A stretch of 64,000 nucleotides of DNA from Acanthosepion lycidas (GCA_963932145.1 OZ010574.1:60624166-60688165), one strand, 5' to 3'. Counted from the first letter of the stretch, positions 32,206 to 43,059 are shown. A program made the numbers and translations. Notes: generated by a model from the sequence alone, not told the origin.

Positions 32206-32439
32206 AAGCAAACCGACAGCCAAAGTTTGAACCCGTTCAACGATTTCATTCAACGTGACATAAGGACATCCCCACAATGTCTAACCTGGTGTATATTTTG
32301 TGTTAATCAACGTAACAATTATTGGCTTTTTGAAATCCTTGGTTTTAACAATAACTTTATTATCCTACGCTACTAATTGTGTTCTACGCTACCCGATCGA
32401 ATGAATAAGAATCAGTTGATACCCTTACCGCTAAATAAT

Positions 32440-32705
32440 CGAAGTATCACTCGTACAAGTCAGAGCATTTACCATGAAAATAATTTGTAGAAAAGACAGA
32501 GGGAAGACTTGTTATGTCGGTGATAAAGTGACTGAAGTCGAGATGCCTGGTCAGGATCGATTACGTTACAGATCTTTCTTTGGATTTAGTCAAGAATATT
32601 GAGATGTAGAGCAGGAGCACCAGACAAGTTATGGCAGCAGTATTCAATGAATGGACGAATTTTAAATCAACAGTGGTAATGTATATTTCGTTTATGAATC
32701 TTGTC
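32440..32705 (-). mobile_element. LINE-A ORF2 internal fragment
   Basis: Minus-strand frames match the region between the palm and the terminal block (antisense of the LARAPVLHLNILD and VIDPDQAS.. pieces, then the F-Y-K-Y-F segment). It looks like an upstream continuation of the copy at 31665, separated by 235 bp of other DNA. Confidence 0.6.
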
Positions 32706-33125
32706 TCGGGCCATGCTGCTAGTTGGTAATAATAATGATTAGATTAGCCGTTTTACATTCAGGAAATATTCAGTATTCTTTGAGTGAAAAGTTAGCATTA
32801 CTCTTGGTTGAAATTCAAAAAAATCTCTCAAAACAATTCTACAAGAAAATAAGTTTTTTTAAATTCATTAACTGTTATCACACTTTCTAGCAAGGGCGGT
32901 GTAAAAGTCTCGTGTATCCCCGAATCTGTGACAACGGGGAACACATTCCATTTCATCTCAGTTTTCATAAAGTAGTATTCATATAAAATATATATTTTAT
33001 TGTAACTTAATTCTGTACAGTAAGGGATCATATGCAATATAGGTGAACAATTCAACTAGAAGAATTGAAAATAAATTGAATGTATCTAAATACAAATTAG
33101 AGACATGTCGTAATAGATCATTTCA

Positions 33126-33404
33126 TCTTACTTATTATAAAACGCAGATTGTGGGTGTGGGTGTGTGTGTGTGTGTGTGTGTGTACGTTTATATATTGGA
33201 TCGGATTTCCTACATTTTTTAACCGATTTCAACAAAACTCCACAGGGCTACGTAAAATTACCTTGCGGTGGTTCTAACAGCGCCAAAAATTAGAAAAAAA
33301 CAATTGTTTTTGCACGACATCAATTTGAAAACACGATTAAGAGATATCACGAGAATGAAAGGGGGACAACTCATATCGAGTTATACTTATTATAAAACCC
33401 AGGT

Positions 33405-33435
<31 letters not shown>

Positions 33436-33824
33436 TCATTTATATATGGGATCGGATTTCGTACATTTTTCAACCGATTTCAACAAAACTTCACTTTTTT
33501 TGGTAGGTAGTGTTTCTTATTGTCTTGCACACTTTTTTCTTTATTTTTACATTCAGAATGCTTTAAAAATTCCATTTACAAGACAATTGTTTATAATAAA
33601 ATTCTATTCAATCGGTAGACTCATAACGATTGAAAACAATGTTTTTGTTTGTGTTTGGGTTTGACCAATTCCTAAAAAAAAACAAACAAACTAATTAAGA
33701 CATGCGTGTCCGTCAACCTTAAACAATAATCTTTGTCAATTTTATTTTTCAGTCTTTATAATGGTCGATACTTGATCTATCTCTTACTGTTACATCCCCG
33801 GGCAACGCCGGGCTCTACTGCTAG
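33126..33824 (+). mobile_element. Non-autonomous Helitron
   Basis: Starts TC (TCTTACTTATTATAAAACGC) and ends CTAG at 33821-33824. A 5-bp hairpin CCCGG-gcaacg-CCGGG (33797-33812) lies 8 nt before the end. It sits between host A and T with no target duplication, and the flanks match the empty site at 4498/4499. These are the defining Helitron features. The 699 bp has no Rep/helicase frame. The first ~110 bp, including a (TG)n tract, occurs a second time inside from about 33384. Confidence 0.9.
33384..33490 (+). repeat. Second copy of the Helitron 5' segment
   Basis: tacttattataaaacccagg, (TG)n, then atcggatttcgtacattttt and caaccgatttcaacaaaact match 33129-33240 in order. Confidence 0.85.
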
Positions 33825-34444
33825 TCTTAAATAAATCAATAATGTTTTGCGGCAATTTCTAACATCAAAGTCAGATTCTTCTTTGTAAAATGTTGAATCA
33901 TTTTAACACATTCAACATTATGGATAAAAAAATAGTGAATTTGAATTTTATATAGTGTTTTTTTTTTTAGACTTAGCACGTGCAAAACAAATTCACTCAT
34001 TTGGACAGCAAAACTAAAAAAAATCTGCAGAATTAGATGTCAATTCTTAAGAATAAAAAAATGTATAAATTCACTTTCTTCATATGCTTAGGTATTATTA
34101 CATTTCTAATCATCGCCTTTTAAAACAATAAACATTTCCGAGTAGTAGATTGAAGGTAGTTAAAATAATAGCGGTGTCAAAGGAACAGCCTTCTTTTTGA
34201 CACTATTGCGGGCACGAAGGTCCAAGTTTGCCAATGTTTCTTTTTTCAGAGCACTTCGGTGACAAATTCGTCTCGCAAGGATTGAAGAAGGGATTTTGAT
34301 AGTTCCCGGCTGATTATGACTCTCACGTGCCTTTCCCGGCGTCTCTAACTAAAGGCCAACATATGAGAGCTTATATTTAAGATTTCTCGCCGTTGGTCTT
34401 GCTATAAATGATTAAGAGATAAGAGAAGATAGCGAGCCATTTAA

Positions 34445-35215
34445 TTTTTTTCTTTTTTCTTTTTTCTTTTTTTTTAATCATATTCACCCCAAGCAGGGCA
34501 GTAAAATCACTAAGACACGAGAGGTCAGTGTGTGTGAAAGAATTTGGAAACAAAACATTATTAATGAGCGAGAACAATAGGAGAGTAATCAGAAAGACAG
34601 TAGATGGCGATTGATATTGCATTTAAATTTTTTAAGTCAAACTTGGCCGGAAAGAATGAAGCCGGAATAGAGTTCCATGAGCAAAGAAGTGCGAGAAAAG
34701 AAACTGTTAGCATAGAACTTACGGTTATATCTAGCCATTTCAACAGTAAATTGATGAGATTTTGTTGCTAATCTAGTACTACATTTAAATTCATAAAGTC
34801 TAGGTACCATAACGAAGAGATCATCCGAACAATTACCATGAAATTAGTTTTAGAAAAGGCACAGTGAAGCAACTTACGACTGAAGCCGAACCGCCAGGTC
34901 AGGACCAATAATATTGCAGATTCTTCTTTGCATTTTATCAAGAATCTCTAAATATATAACAAGAACACCGAACCATATGTGGCAGAAATATTGAAAGCAT
35001 GGGCGAATGGTAGACTTATAAATATGGAAGATAGATTCTGGAGAGAAAAATTGTCTAGCACAACACAGTGAACCGACTTTCTTGGCAACTGAGCTAGCAA
35101 TGGATCCAACGTAGTCTTTTCATTTCATGTCAGTCGAGAATGTTAACCAGAGAAGGCGCAACGTGTCACTTTCCTGGAGGTTAGCATTAGCCATGGAAGG
35201 CAGAATGTGTCTCTT
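34445..35215 (-). mobile_element. LINE-A ORF2 C-terminus and 3' UTR
   Basis: The 3' UTR end lies at about 34480 (antisense of ccttgc..ttagtgattttact), followed upstream by antisense of the HLWNSIP, FKCN.N and SRLYEFKCSTRLATK pieces, and up to about 35215 by the ICHIWFGVLVIYLEILDKMQ region. It is heavily frameshifted but collinear. Confidence 0.75.
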
Positions 35216-35302
35216 GGATGTTTAACAGAGAACAAAAGGCGTTAAAATTAGCAAACCATTCTTTGCCCCTGTTAACAACAGACATTAGGCCTATTGTGAG
35301 AT

Positions 35303-35852
35303 CAGCCGCCAATTTGACCTTACCAATTGGCCTTATCGAATTTGACCTTACCAATTTGGCCATATCGAATTTGACCTTACCGAATTTGACCGTATCAATC
35401 TGACCTTATCAATTTGACCATATCAATTTGACCATATCAATTTGACCTTACTGAATTTGACCGTATCAATTTGACCTTACCGAATTTGACCATATCAATT
35501 TGACCATATCAATTTGACCTTACCGAATTTGACCTTATCAATTTGACCGTATCAATCTGACCTTATCAATTTGACTATATCAATTTGACCTTACTGAATT
35601 TGACCTTATCAATTTGACCTTATCAATTTGACCTTACCGAATTTGACCGTATCAATTTGACCATATCAATTTGACCTTACCGAATTTGAGCATATCAATT
35701 TGACCGTATCAATTTGACCTTATCAATTTGACCTTACCGAATTTGACCTTATCAATTTGACCGTACCGAATTTGACCGTATCAATTTGACCTTATCAATT
35801 TGACCTTATCAATTTGACCTTACCGAATTTGACCGTATGAATTTGACCTTAT
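35303..35852. repeat. 15-bp satellite array
   Basis: About 36 head-to-tail copies of a 14-15 bp unit, atttgaccttaccga or atttgaccktatcaa. Two to four variant units alternate irregularly. The translated repeat is not a protein candidate because stops and changes of frame occur. Confidence 0.95.
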
Positions 35853-35924
35853 AGAACTAACGATCTAGTGAATGTGTAGCGGTAGGCGAGAGCTTTAGCA
35901 AAAGTATAAAAAATCCGCTAAGTA

Positions 35925-36005
35925 CCGCAAGGAAAAAATAAAGGAAATTTTGGAGTGCTATGATCACCCATGTCCTCAAGGGAGGCAGTATATCGAAGAT
36001 ATCCC
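35925..36005 (+). mobile_element. LINE-R extreme 3' end
   Basis: ggaaattttggagtgctatg atcacccatg then tcctcaaggg is the terminal LINE-R block only. Confidence 0.55.
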
Positions 36006-36194
36006 AGTTAGTTACTTAACTATCCATCCTAAATTACTCCGTTCAGTTCCAGTGTTGTAACTCTGCCATTTCATTGGTCCAGGACTGTCTCACTGCCACC
36101 ATCGGTGCGGTATTACTTTTCTTCCGTCATCAGTTAATTCAGTTTTGGTTGCTTAAACTCTCTGGTGATAATTACGGATTTTCAGCGTCAGTAT

Positions 36195-36485
36195 TATAGA
36201 CATTCAGAGGAGGCACGGCGCACTGAGGAATCGGAGAGCGGAGTTCGATTTCTAATCGAATCCATTAAATTAACTTACGTTGGGAAAGTTATGAATCCTT
36301 TTCTTCTCACCCGCCCCCATCTATGGGTAAACAGTAGGACAGACCTTGGATGGCAACTGGTCTACCGCAGAAAGAAATGGCAACCGACTGCGGAAAAAAT
36401 ACGCCTCGTCAGCCATGTATCGAAAGATACATGATCGCCTAAGCGTGTATCACGCATGGCACATAACTGACTGATTATCGACATT
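36195..36485 (+). mobile_element. SINE-1, near full length
   Basis: Head with atcggagagcggagttcgat, body with gggaaagttatgaatcc and ctatgggtaaacagtaggac, and a 3' domain with a hairpin (catgtatcgaaagatacatg) and gtgtatcacgcatggcac. It ends near tatcgacattaaataacg, resembling the shared tail. Confidence 0.75.
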
Positions 36486-36977
36486 AAATAACGCACCTCT
36501 CACAATATCCTTACACCCTTATCTCCTATCATCCGTTTTTCCCCTAAGACCAAATGAAGATTGTAAGTTCCTCACCTTTTTTTTATGCGCTAGAATACGG
36601 GAGAGTGACTCATTGCACCTTCTCAGTCTAACGTTTTCTACCGACATGAATTGGAGTGACTATATTGAATTAGTTGCTGCTGCTATGAACGCTACTTCAC
36701 TGCGTCGTTCTAGGCAATTCTTCTCACCAGAGTCTATCAAGCACCTTTATATGTCTACCATTCATCGATATATTGAATGCCGCTGTCATATATGGTCTGT
36801 TACTTATGCTACGTATCTGGAATACAGATGTCATATATGGTCTGGCGTCCCCGCTGTTCGTCTTAAGACCCTCGACAAAATCCTGAGACGGATATGCAAT
36901 GTGATTGGTCCTGATCTGGCATCTCGTTTACAATCGCTCTCAGACAGATGTGCCGTCGTTTACCTCTGTCTTTTCTA

Positions 36978-37554
36978 TTAGGTTGGTGCAAAAATGTCGT
37001 TTTCTCACATATGTTACTTTTATAAATGATTTCTGAATTAATTCATTGATATATATAGCCATGTTATATATCATTTTGAAGCGCGCTTTTCGCTCTATCG
37101 AATCGTGTTATTCGTTATCGTTCTCAATCTCTTCATTCATTTTTTGCAGGTTTTTCGACAGCATGGACAAAATTCTTGTTCCAGTTCAAACTAGGCCGAA
37201 AAGCTGCCAAGACAGCTCGTGATATCAATGATGCGTTTAGCCCAGGAACCACTAACGAATGTGTGGCACAACGGTGGTTTCCAGAAATTTCGCAATGGTG
37301 ACGAGAGCCTCGAAGATGAAGACGGTTGCGGCCGGCCGACTGCGGTTGATAACGAACATTTGAAAGCCTTAATTGAAGCCGATCCTCGCAAAACCACACG
37401 AGAAGTTGCTGTTGAACTCGAGGTCGACCACTCAAAAGTCGTTCGCCATTTAAAGCAAATAGGGAAGTCAAAAAAGTTGGATAAATGGATGAACGATAAT
37501 AAAAAAAAAAAAAAAAAATCGTCAAAAAACGACATTATTTTTGCACCAACCTAA
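36978..37554 (+). mobile_element. Mariner (Hsmar1-like ends), internally deleted
   Basis: Ends TTAGGTTGGTGCAAAAATG (36978) and its inverted partner finishing ...CCAACCTAA at 37554, flanked by TA (36976-36977, 37555-37556). TTAGGTTGGTGCAAAA ends are known from Hsmar1/MADE1-type mariners. The 577 bp keeps only the start of a transposase gene, then a poly(A) run next to the right end. It shares its ends with the three short elements at 50242, 57628 and 63504. Confidence 0.92.
37163..37500 (+). pseudogene. Mariner transposase, N-terminal DNA-binding part only
   Basis: One frame reads LFQFKLGRKAAKTARDINDA and FSPGTTNECVAQRWF, then, after a one-base frameshift near 37290, KFRNGDESLEDEDGCGRPTA, DNEHLKALIEADPRKTTREV and HSKVVRHLKQIGKSKKLDKW. 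These are the two helix-turn-helix regions and the linker (GDESLED..GRP) of irritans/cecropia-type mariner transposases. The DD34D catalytic domain is deleted; the frame runs into poly-lysine from the A-run. Inactive. Confidence 0.88.
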
Positions 37555-37955
37555 TACAAATACTTTCACGGTAACTGCTCCGACGAGCTACTTTCGCTGA
37601 TTGCAAAACTGCATGGATTTAAACATGCTTCTAGGTTGGCATCTCAGTTCCACCCTTTCACTGTTGAAACGGCTAAATGTAGCCGTCTTTTCTACTCCAA
37701 TAGCTTCATGTCTCACACTTTCCATCTGTGGAACTCCGCCCCTCTTATTTGTTTCCCTGATAGCTATAATCTCCAAATATTCAAATGCAATGTCAACCGA
37801 CATCTCCAGATGCTTTGATCTATTCCCCGTCCTTCTCTTCATCCTTTCCTATATCACGCCTTTGTACTCTTGCTCTCACTCCCTGTAACCCCTTGCGTGT
37901 TAGTGGCGCTCCCGTCTTGCTTGGAGTGAAATGCTTAAAAAAATAATATAGAGAT

Positions 37956-38145
37956 TCTTGCCATAAAACACAAGAAGAATCTGCAATGTTATAGATTATG
38001 ACCAGGCACATCAGCTTCAGTCACTTTCTAACCATTTAACATAGTTTTTATGTGCCTTTTCTATATCTTTACGATACTTGTTCTGACAAACTTTCCTTTT
38101 TGACACCGTGCCTTTATAAATTATAGCACAGTACTAGTTTGTTAA
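37956..38145 (+). mobile_element. LINE-A ORF2 fragment
   Basis: Carries gagattcttgccataaaaca ... gaatctgcaatgttata (LEILDK.QRRICNVI) and tgtgccttttctatatcttt (the F-Y-K-Y-F site). It follows the poly(A) of the previous LINE-A directly. Confidence 0.6.
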
Positions 38146-38157
38146 CAATATTGCAGT

Positions 38158-38440
38158 CCAGGGTATGACGATAAACTACATCTAGCAGCAAGGCTTCTGA
38201 TTGGGAGATTGGAGGTTTTGAGGAGCGTCGAACAACCTCATAATTGCTGTTGTTCGCAGTCCACCCTGACCCTGGGTGGTATCACCTGTTAGGGTGCCAG
38301 CTATGAGCAAATAGTGAAATAAAATACCATGGAAAGTGTATAAAAATACATTTTTATAGTAAAAATATCAGCGATATATTTTTATATATATAAAAAAAAG
38401 AAAAGTAACATGATTAGCAATAAATTTTAGTTGAAGGCAT
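38158..38440 (+). repeat. Repeat T copy (head and short repeats)
   Basis: agggtatgacgataaactac through ccagctatgagcaaatagtg matches the head at 16593-16752, followed by aaaatacatttttatagtaa units. The tail is missing. Confidence 0.8.
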
Positions 38441-38474
38441 TCAATTGCGTTCAAATTATTTTTCTAAATTTTTT

Positions 38475-39265
38475 TTATTCTTTAAGCGTTTCACCCCAAG
38501 CAAAGCGGGAAGCCACTAGGACGCAAGGGGTTACAGAAGATTTGGAGCAAGATCAGATAGGAGTGATAGAGGAAAGGATGAGGAGAAGGATAGTGGATAG
38601 ATCAAGGCAACTGGAGATGTCGATTGACATTACATTTGAATAGTTGGAGATTATAGCTCTCAGTGAAAATGGAATAGGGAGGAGAGTTCCACAGACGAGA
38701 GGTGCGAGATATAAAGCTATTGGAGTAGAAGAGACGGCTACATTTAGTAGTTTCGACAGTGAAAGGGTGAGAGTGGGATGCCAGCCTCGTAGGGCGCTTG
38801 AATTCATGAAGTCTGAGAACCAGCGAATGCAGGTCCTCGGAGCAATTGCCATGAAAATATTTGTAAAAAAGACAGAGAGAGGAGATGGCGCGTCTGTGAT
38901 AGAGAGACTGTAGACGAGATGCCAGAACAGGGCTAATTATATTGCATATCCGCCTCTGGAGCCTATCAAGAACCCTGAGGCAAACAGAAGGGGCTCCAGG
39001 CCATATATGGCAGCAATACTCCATACAAGGGCGAATTGTTGATTTGTAGATCTGAAGGATCAATTCTGGGGAGAAAAATTTCCTGGCGTGGCACAGGGAG
39101 CCAACTTTCCTTGCGGTGGACGAAGCAATTGACTCAATGTATTTGTTCCATCTTAGGTCAGCAGACAATGTGAGTCCGAGAAGCCGCAGAGAGTTGCTCT
39201 CGAGAAGTTGAGCGTCAGACATTCTAATGGAGGGAAGGGAAGGATCTCTGTGGTGATTAATAGAG
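38475..39265 (-). mobile_element. LINE-A, best-preserved ORF2 C-terminus
   Basis: An uninterrupted minus-strand frame runs from about 39330 to 38602. It reads LGLTLSADLRWNKYIESIAS, LCHARKFFSPELILQIYKST, RPCMEYCCHIWPGAPSVCLR, RLQRRICNIISPVLASRLQS, LCLFYKYFHGNCSEDLHSLV and TSRLWNSPPYSIFTESYNLQ, then FKCNVNRHLQLP and stop. This is the thumb and C-terminal region after the RT catalytic box of a CR1/Jockey-type LINE. The 3' UTR runs to about 38475 (antisense of gcttggggtgaaacgctta). The lack of stops suggests it is among the youngest copies, but the catalytic box and endonuclease are missing (5' truncation). Confidence 0.88.
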
Positions 39266-39324
39266 AGCAGTTTTATAGATGTTAATATTCTGCTAAACAA
39301 AACCAACCAAATTAACAATATTTC

Positions 39325-39600
39325 CACCATTCATCTGAAATCGTATCCATTACTCCGCCGTGCCTGTCATAGGAAAGTTCGTTCACTGTGTCCTACTAGA
39401 AATGTTTTCGCCATAATCTATCTTGTGCCTTTATCAGTCTACCATTTGTTTCTCCATTGAATATTGTTGTCACACCAGGTGCTTCTGCTATTTATCTAGA
39501 GATTCTTGACAAAATCCAAAGAATCTGCAATGCTACTGGCCATGACCTGGCATCTCAGCTTCAGTCACATTTTCTGTTCCCACAAGACAGTGTAAAGGAT
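39325..39600 (+). mobile_element. LINE-A ORF2 fragment, decayed
   Basis: Contains gtctaccatttgtttctcca ttgaata, gattcttgacaaaatccaaa gaatctgcaatg and cctggcatctcagcttcagt, matching the copy that follows at 39610 in order. Confidence 0.65.
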
Positions 39601-39609
39601 TTTGAACAT

Positions 39610-39930
39610 TAACAACGCAGGAAAGTGATGACTGAACCGCTTCATTCCAGATATAGAAGCAATTATCATGCGAGACAATTTTTCTCGCCAGAATCTATCT
39701 TACAAATTTATAAATCAACCATTTGTTTCTCCATTGAATATCCGTGTCATATCTGGTCTGGTGCTTATGCTATGCATCTAGCGATTCTTGACAAAGTCCA
39801 AAGAAGAATCTGCAGTGTTATTGGCCCTGATCTGGCATCTCAGCTTCAGTCCGTTCCCTGTGCCTTTTCTATAAATATTTTGAAGGTAACTGTTCTGATG
39901 AGCTTTCCTTTTTAGTTAAGACCTCCTCCA
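39610..39930 (+). mobile_element. LINE-A ORF2 fragment
   Basis: Reads SRYRSNYHARQFFSPESILQ, IYKSTICFSIEYPCHIWSGA, LDKVQRRICSVIGPDLASQL and FSINILKVTVLMSF. It is a tandem neighbour of the previous fragment, same orientation, about 285 bp apart. Confidence 0.75.
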
Positions 39931-40140
39931 GACTTTGAGGTATTGTGGTGGCTGCAGTAAAAATGGAAATTAGGAATGTGTTATTTTGGAACAAGGAATG
40001 TTGTAGTTTGTTTGAGTCAGTGTTTGTGGCTAGCCGAGTTTAAGATAAGACAAATTGAAGACCGGCCTTCCTTCATCTTCCTTTTAGCCTTGTGTTACAT
40101 TTTTTTGTTGTCAAAAAAAAAAAAAAAAAAAATATTGCTT
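39931..40140. other. Insert between LINE-A parts, poly(A)-ended
   Basis: About 200 bp without LINE-A similarity, ending in a 19-base A-run at 40116-40134; LINE-A resumes directly after. It could be a small retroposed sequence, but the source is unknown. Confidence 0.4.
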
Positions 40141-40485
40141 TTCTCTTTGGTACCTTGACTTTACAAATTTAAGCGCAGTACTAGGTTGGCAGTTCGGTCA
40201 CATGATTTTGCAGTTGAAATGGATAGATGTAACTGTTTTTTTCTCTCGCAATTCTCGCTTGTGGAGCTCTCTTCCAGCCTCTTGCTTTCCTGTCAAGTTT
40301 GATTTTCAGAAATTTAAATACAATGGCGTCATCTTCTGTTTCCTTAATTCAGGTTCTTTTATTGTTGTCTCTCCTAAATAATGATTTTTCTTGTTTTTTT
40401 TTTTTTTTTTTCTTGTTGTTTTTTTCATTCTCGATAACTCCTAGAGTGGCTTTATCGCTTTGCTTGGGGTGAAATGATTTAAAAA
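40141..40485 (+). mobile_element. LINE-A terminal segment and 3' UTR
   Basis: Resumes with tttggtaccttgactttaca aatttaagcgcagtactagg ttggcag (LV..LYKFK.STRLA) and ends gcttggggtgaaatgattta aaaa. It follows logically from 39930 once the insert is ignored. Confidence 0.7.
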
Positions 40486-40739
40486 AAGAAGCTCAGTAAG
40501 TTCAGTCTACACATTCATTTCTCGAATCAAAGAGACCCTTTATCCACATCTTTCAGGACAGACAAGCCAATCAAGTATTATTTAGTAATTCTTCCTTCTA
40601 TCCCACATTTAGGAAGATAATCCAGAATTGCCACCCAACTCAAATTTAAGGGTTTGTTTGTTTTTTTTTTTTTTTATCAATTCTTCATTCTCTTTCTAAA
40701 ATTTTGTTCTCCTCTGTTTTCAAACCTTACTTCAAAATA

Positions 40740-41112
40740 AGAGCTTTTACTTTCTATAAGTCGTGTATGGCTATCCTAGCACAGACTCACAAGTCATCAT
40801 GACCGAGGATCCGATTCTCCTGGCGTTGTCTAAACAGTTGATCGCTCCCCACTCTCACGCTTTCATTGTTGAAACTGTTAAATGTAGCCGTCTCTTCTAC
40901 TCCAATAGCTTCATATCTCGCACCTCTCGCCTGTGGAACTCCCTTCCCTTTCCCGTTTCCGTTTAGCTATAATCTCCAACTATTCAAATGTAATACCAAT
41001 CGACATCTCCAGTTGCCTTGATCTATTCACTATCCTCTCGCTCCAAATCCTCTGTAACCCCTTGCATGTTAGTGGCTTCCCGTCTTGCTTGGGGTGAAAT
41101 GCTTAAAAAAAA
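40740..41112 (+). mobile_element. LINE-A terminal segment and 3' UTR
   Basis: Reads HSHAFIVETVKCSRLFYSNS and FISRTSRLWNSLPFPVSV, then, shifted, YNLQLFKCNTNRHLQLP, and the UTR cttgcatgttagtggcttcc ... ggggtgaaatgcttaaaaaa. Confidence 0.85.
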
Positions 41113-42210
41113 TAATGAAGATTATGCGCCCTTTCCCAGAAACTGTGGCCATAATCCCCTCAGCATAGTTGCAGTATAAACCTTAGGTTTAATCTGTAGG
41201 TATCGAAGAAACACAAATGTGCCTTAGCAGGTGTCTGCAACAGGGATTTGCCAACCACCCTTGTAGACGTTATTATGACGGGTGTCTCCTACTAAGCCAA
41301 ATTACCATGAAGTATTTTTTGTCTACTTGTAAAATCCACGTTATCGAGATCGACTTTCAAAGCCTTTCCCATTGAACCGGCAAGGTTAAAACCATTCCGG
41401 CTACCAGTTGACAATTTCAGTTGAGTCCACAGCCTCAAACCAAGGAGGCCTTATGCTACGCTAGATAAAGCTGATTAAAATATCTAAATTACGGTGCTTG
41501 CGGGTGTCTCGTGAAGAAGGATGATTTCCAAACTAATATTGCTAGCTGAAGATGCGTATTACAAATTGATGGTTAGTTAATAAGCTTGTTTAGTCAGTGA
41601 GTTCGATTGATATTAGGTTCTCCCTTCTTGTAACCTTGTGCCAGACGATCCTAAATTTAGCAAATAGAATCATTCTATCCACTTCTCTATTTATTGAACA
41701 TACAATTGTACAAGCTGAGATAGACGTGTGCGTAGCATGTTCTAGGGTAGCTAGAATCTGGCTTGATTCCGGTGTATTAGTAGCCAACCGTAGCAGCATT
41801 AGTAGAGTATTAGTATAAGTAGAGGCAGCTTTTATAAATGTATATACTTGGACTGCATTAGCAAACGATAGACAATATTTACCGCAGCAAATAGACATAG
41901 AGAAGGAATAAAAGACGGTGATGAATATCACACTTTGGAGTATATATCAATGAAGAGTGAAAGAGTTACAAGTAGGAAGAATATATATAAAGGAAAAGGG
42001 GGAGAGCGGTGATAGAATATATATAGAGAGAGGTATGATGAAAGGAAAAGGTAGGTGGAGAGGAAGAAGGTTTCTAAAATATAGAAAGGGAGACAGAGTG
42101 GGAGATGGGGGAGAGAGAAGGGTGAGGAAGAAGGGGACAGATAGGGAAGAAAAAATTAAAAGCAGATTGGGAGAAGATTAAAAAAATAATAAAGTAAAAT
42201 TAATGGATTC
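41113..42210. other. Unassigned DNA
   Basis: A 113-codon minus frame (41590-41931) has no recognisable domain. A purine-rich stretch begins near 41940. No repeat partner was seen within the window. Confidence 0.4.
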
Positions 42211-42214
42211 TTTA

Positions 42215-42276
42215 ACAAAGAGAGAGAATGATTAATTTAGAATAGAAAAAAGGAAAGCAAGGAAATTGGGAAATGA

Positions 42277-42316
<40 letters not shown>

Positions 42317-42900
42317 AAATGGGGAAAGAAAGAAAGAATCAAACAAACGAAGAAAATTGAGAAATAAAAAGAAAGAAAGAAAAAGAAGAAAACAAAGGAA
42401 GAGAGAAAAATAAAAATGGAGAAATGAAAAGAAAAAAATGGAGAAAGAAGAAAATTGGGAAATGAAAAGAAAGAAAGAAAGAAAGGAAGAGAGAAAAATG
42501 AAAATAGAGAAATGAAAAGAAAGAAAATGGAGAAAGAAAAAAATCAAACAAATGAAGATAATTGGGAAATGAAAAGAAAGGAAAAGAGAAAGAAGAAAAG
42601 AAAGGAAGAGAGAAAAATAAAAATGGAGAAATGAAAAGAAAGAAAGAAAACGGAGAAAGAAAGACTCAAATAAATGAAGAGAAAATGAAAAGAAAGAAAG
42701 AAAGAAAGAAAAAAGAGGGAAAAATAAAAATCGAGAAATGAAAAGAAAGAAAGAAAATGAAGAAAGAATCAAACAAACGAAGAAAATTGGGAAATGAAAA
42801 GAAAGAAAGAAAGAGTGAAAGAGTGAAAGACAGAAAAAAGAAAATGATAGAAAGAGAAAATGGGGAAATGAAAAGAAAGAAAGAAAAAAAAGAAGAGTAA
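42215..42900. repeat. (GAAA)n-based purine tract with longer-period blocks
   Basis: Nearly 700 bp of A/G with recurring blocks (gaaaattgggaaatgaaaag; gagagaaaaataaaaatgga; aaatcaaacaaacgaagaaa) that give an irregular 100-150 bp higher-order period. The 241-codon minus frame rich in Phe/Ser/Leu is an artefact of this composition. Confidence 0.95.
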
Positions 42901-43059
42901 TTGACAGAAAAAAGAATACAAGAAAGTCGACGAACAAAATCTTTTAACCAGAAAGTCAGAAAATTAAAATCATTAAATCGAGGAGAGGCAAAAAAGGGAC
43001 GAGGCTCCCACGATGTTGTTTCATTACGAATCCATATTTTCACATTCGTGCATGTATAC

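Larger units (their letters stand above)
32885..34060. repeat. Dispersed repeat R1, copy 2, split by a Helitron
   Basis: Positions 32885-33125 and 33825-34060 together align with the continuous copy at 4262-4720. Confidence 0.85.
36605..37955 (+). mobile_element. LINE-A ORF2 C-terminus, split by a mariner
   Basis: The upper part (36605-36977) reads LTFSTDMNWSDYIELVAAAM, RRSRQFFSPESIKHLYMSTI, a duplicated CHIWS segment, RRICNVIGPDLASRLQSL and VVYLCLF. The lower part (37557 on) resumes KYFHGNCSDELLSL, then SRLASQFHPFTVETAKCSRL, FYSNSFMSHTFHLWNSAPLI and FKCNVNRHLQML, then the UTR to about 37945. Removing the insert and one TA joins the halves in frame at LCLFYKYFHG, the sequence seen intact in the copy at 38475. 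The tail is poly(A). Confidence 0.9.

Noticed and set aside
37133-37535. Two minus-strand frames of 114 and 130 codons
   Set aside because: Antisense of the mariner transposase remnant; no similarity of their own.
41590-41931. 113-codon minus-strand frame
   Set aside because: No recognisable motif, and a frame of this length is expected by chance in 64 kb.
42212-42937. 241-codon minus-strand frame rich in Phe, Ser and Leu
   Set aside because: It is the translation of a (GAAA)n purine tract on the opposite strand; there is no domain and it reflects composition only.
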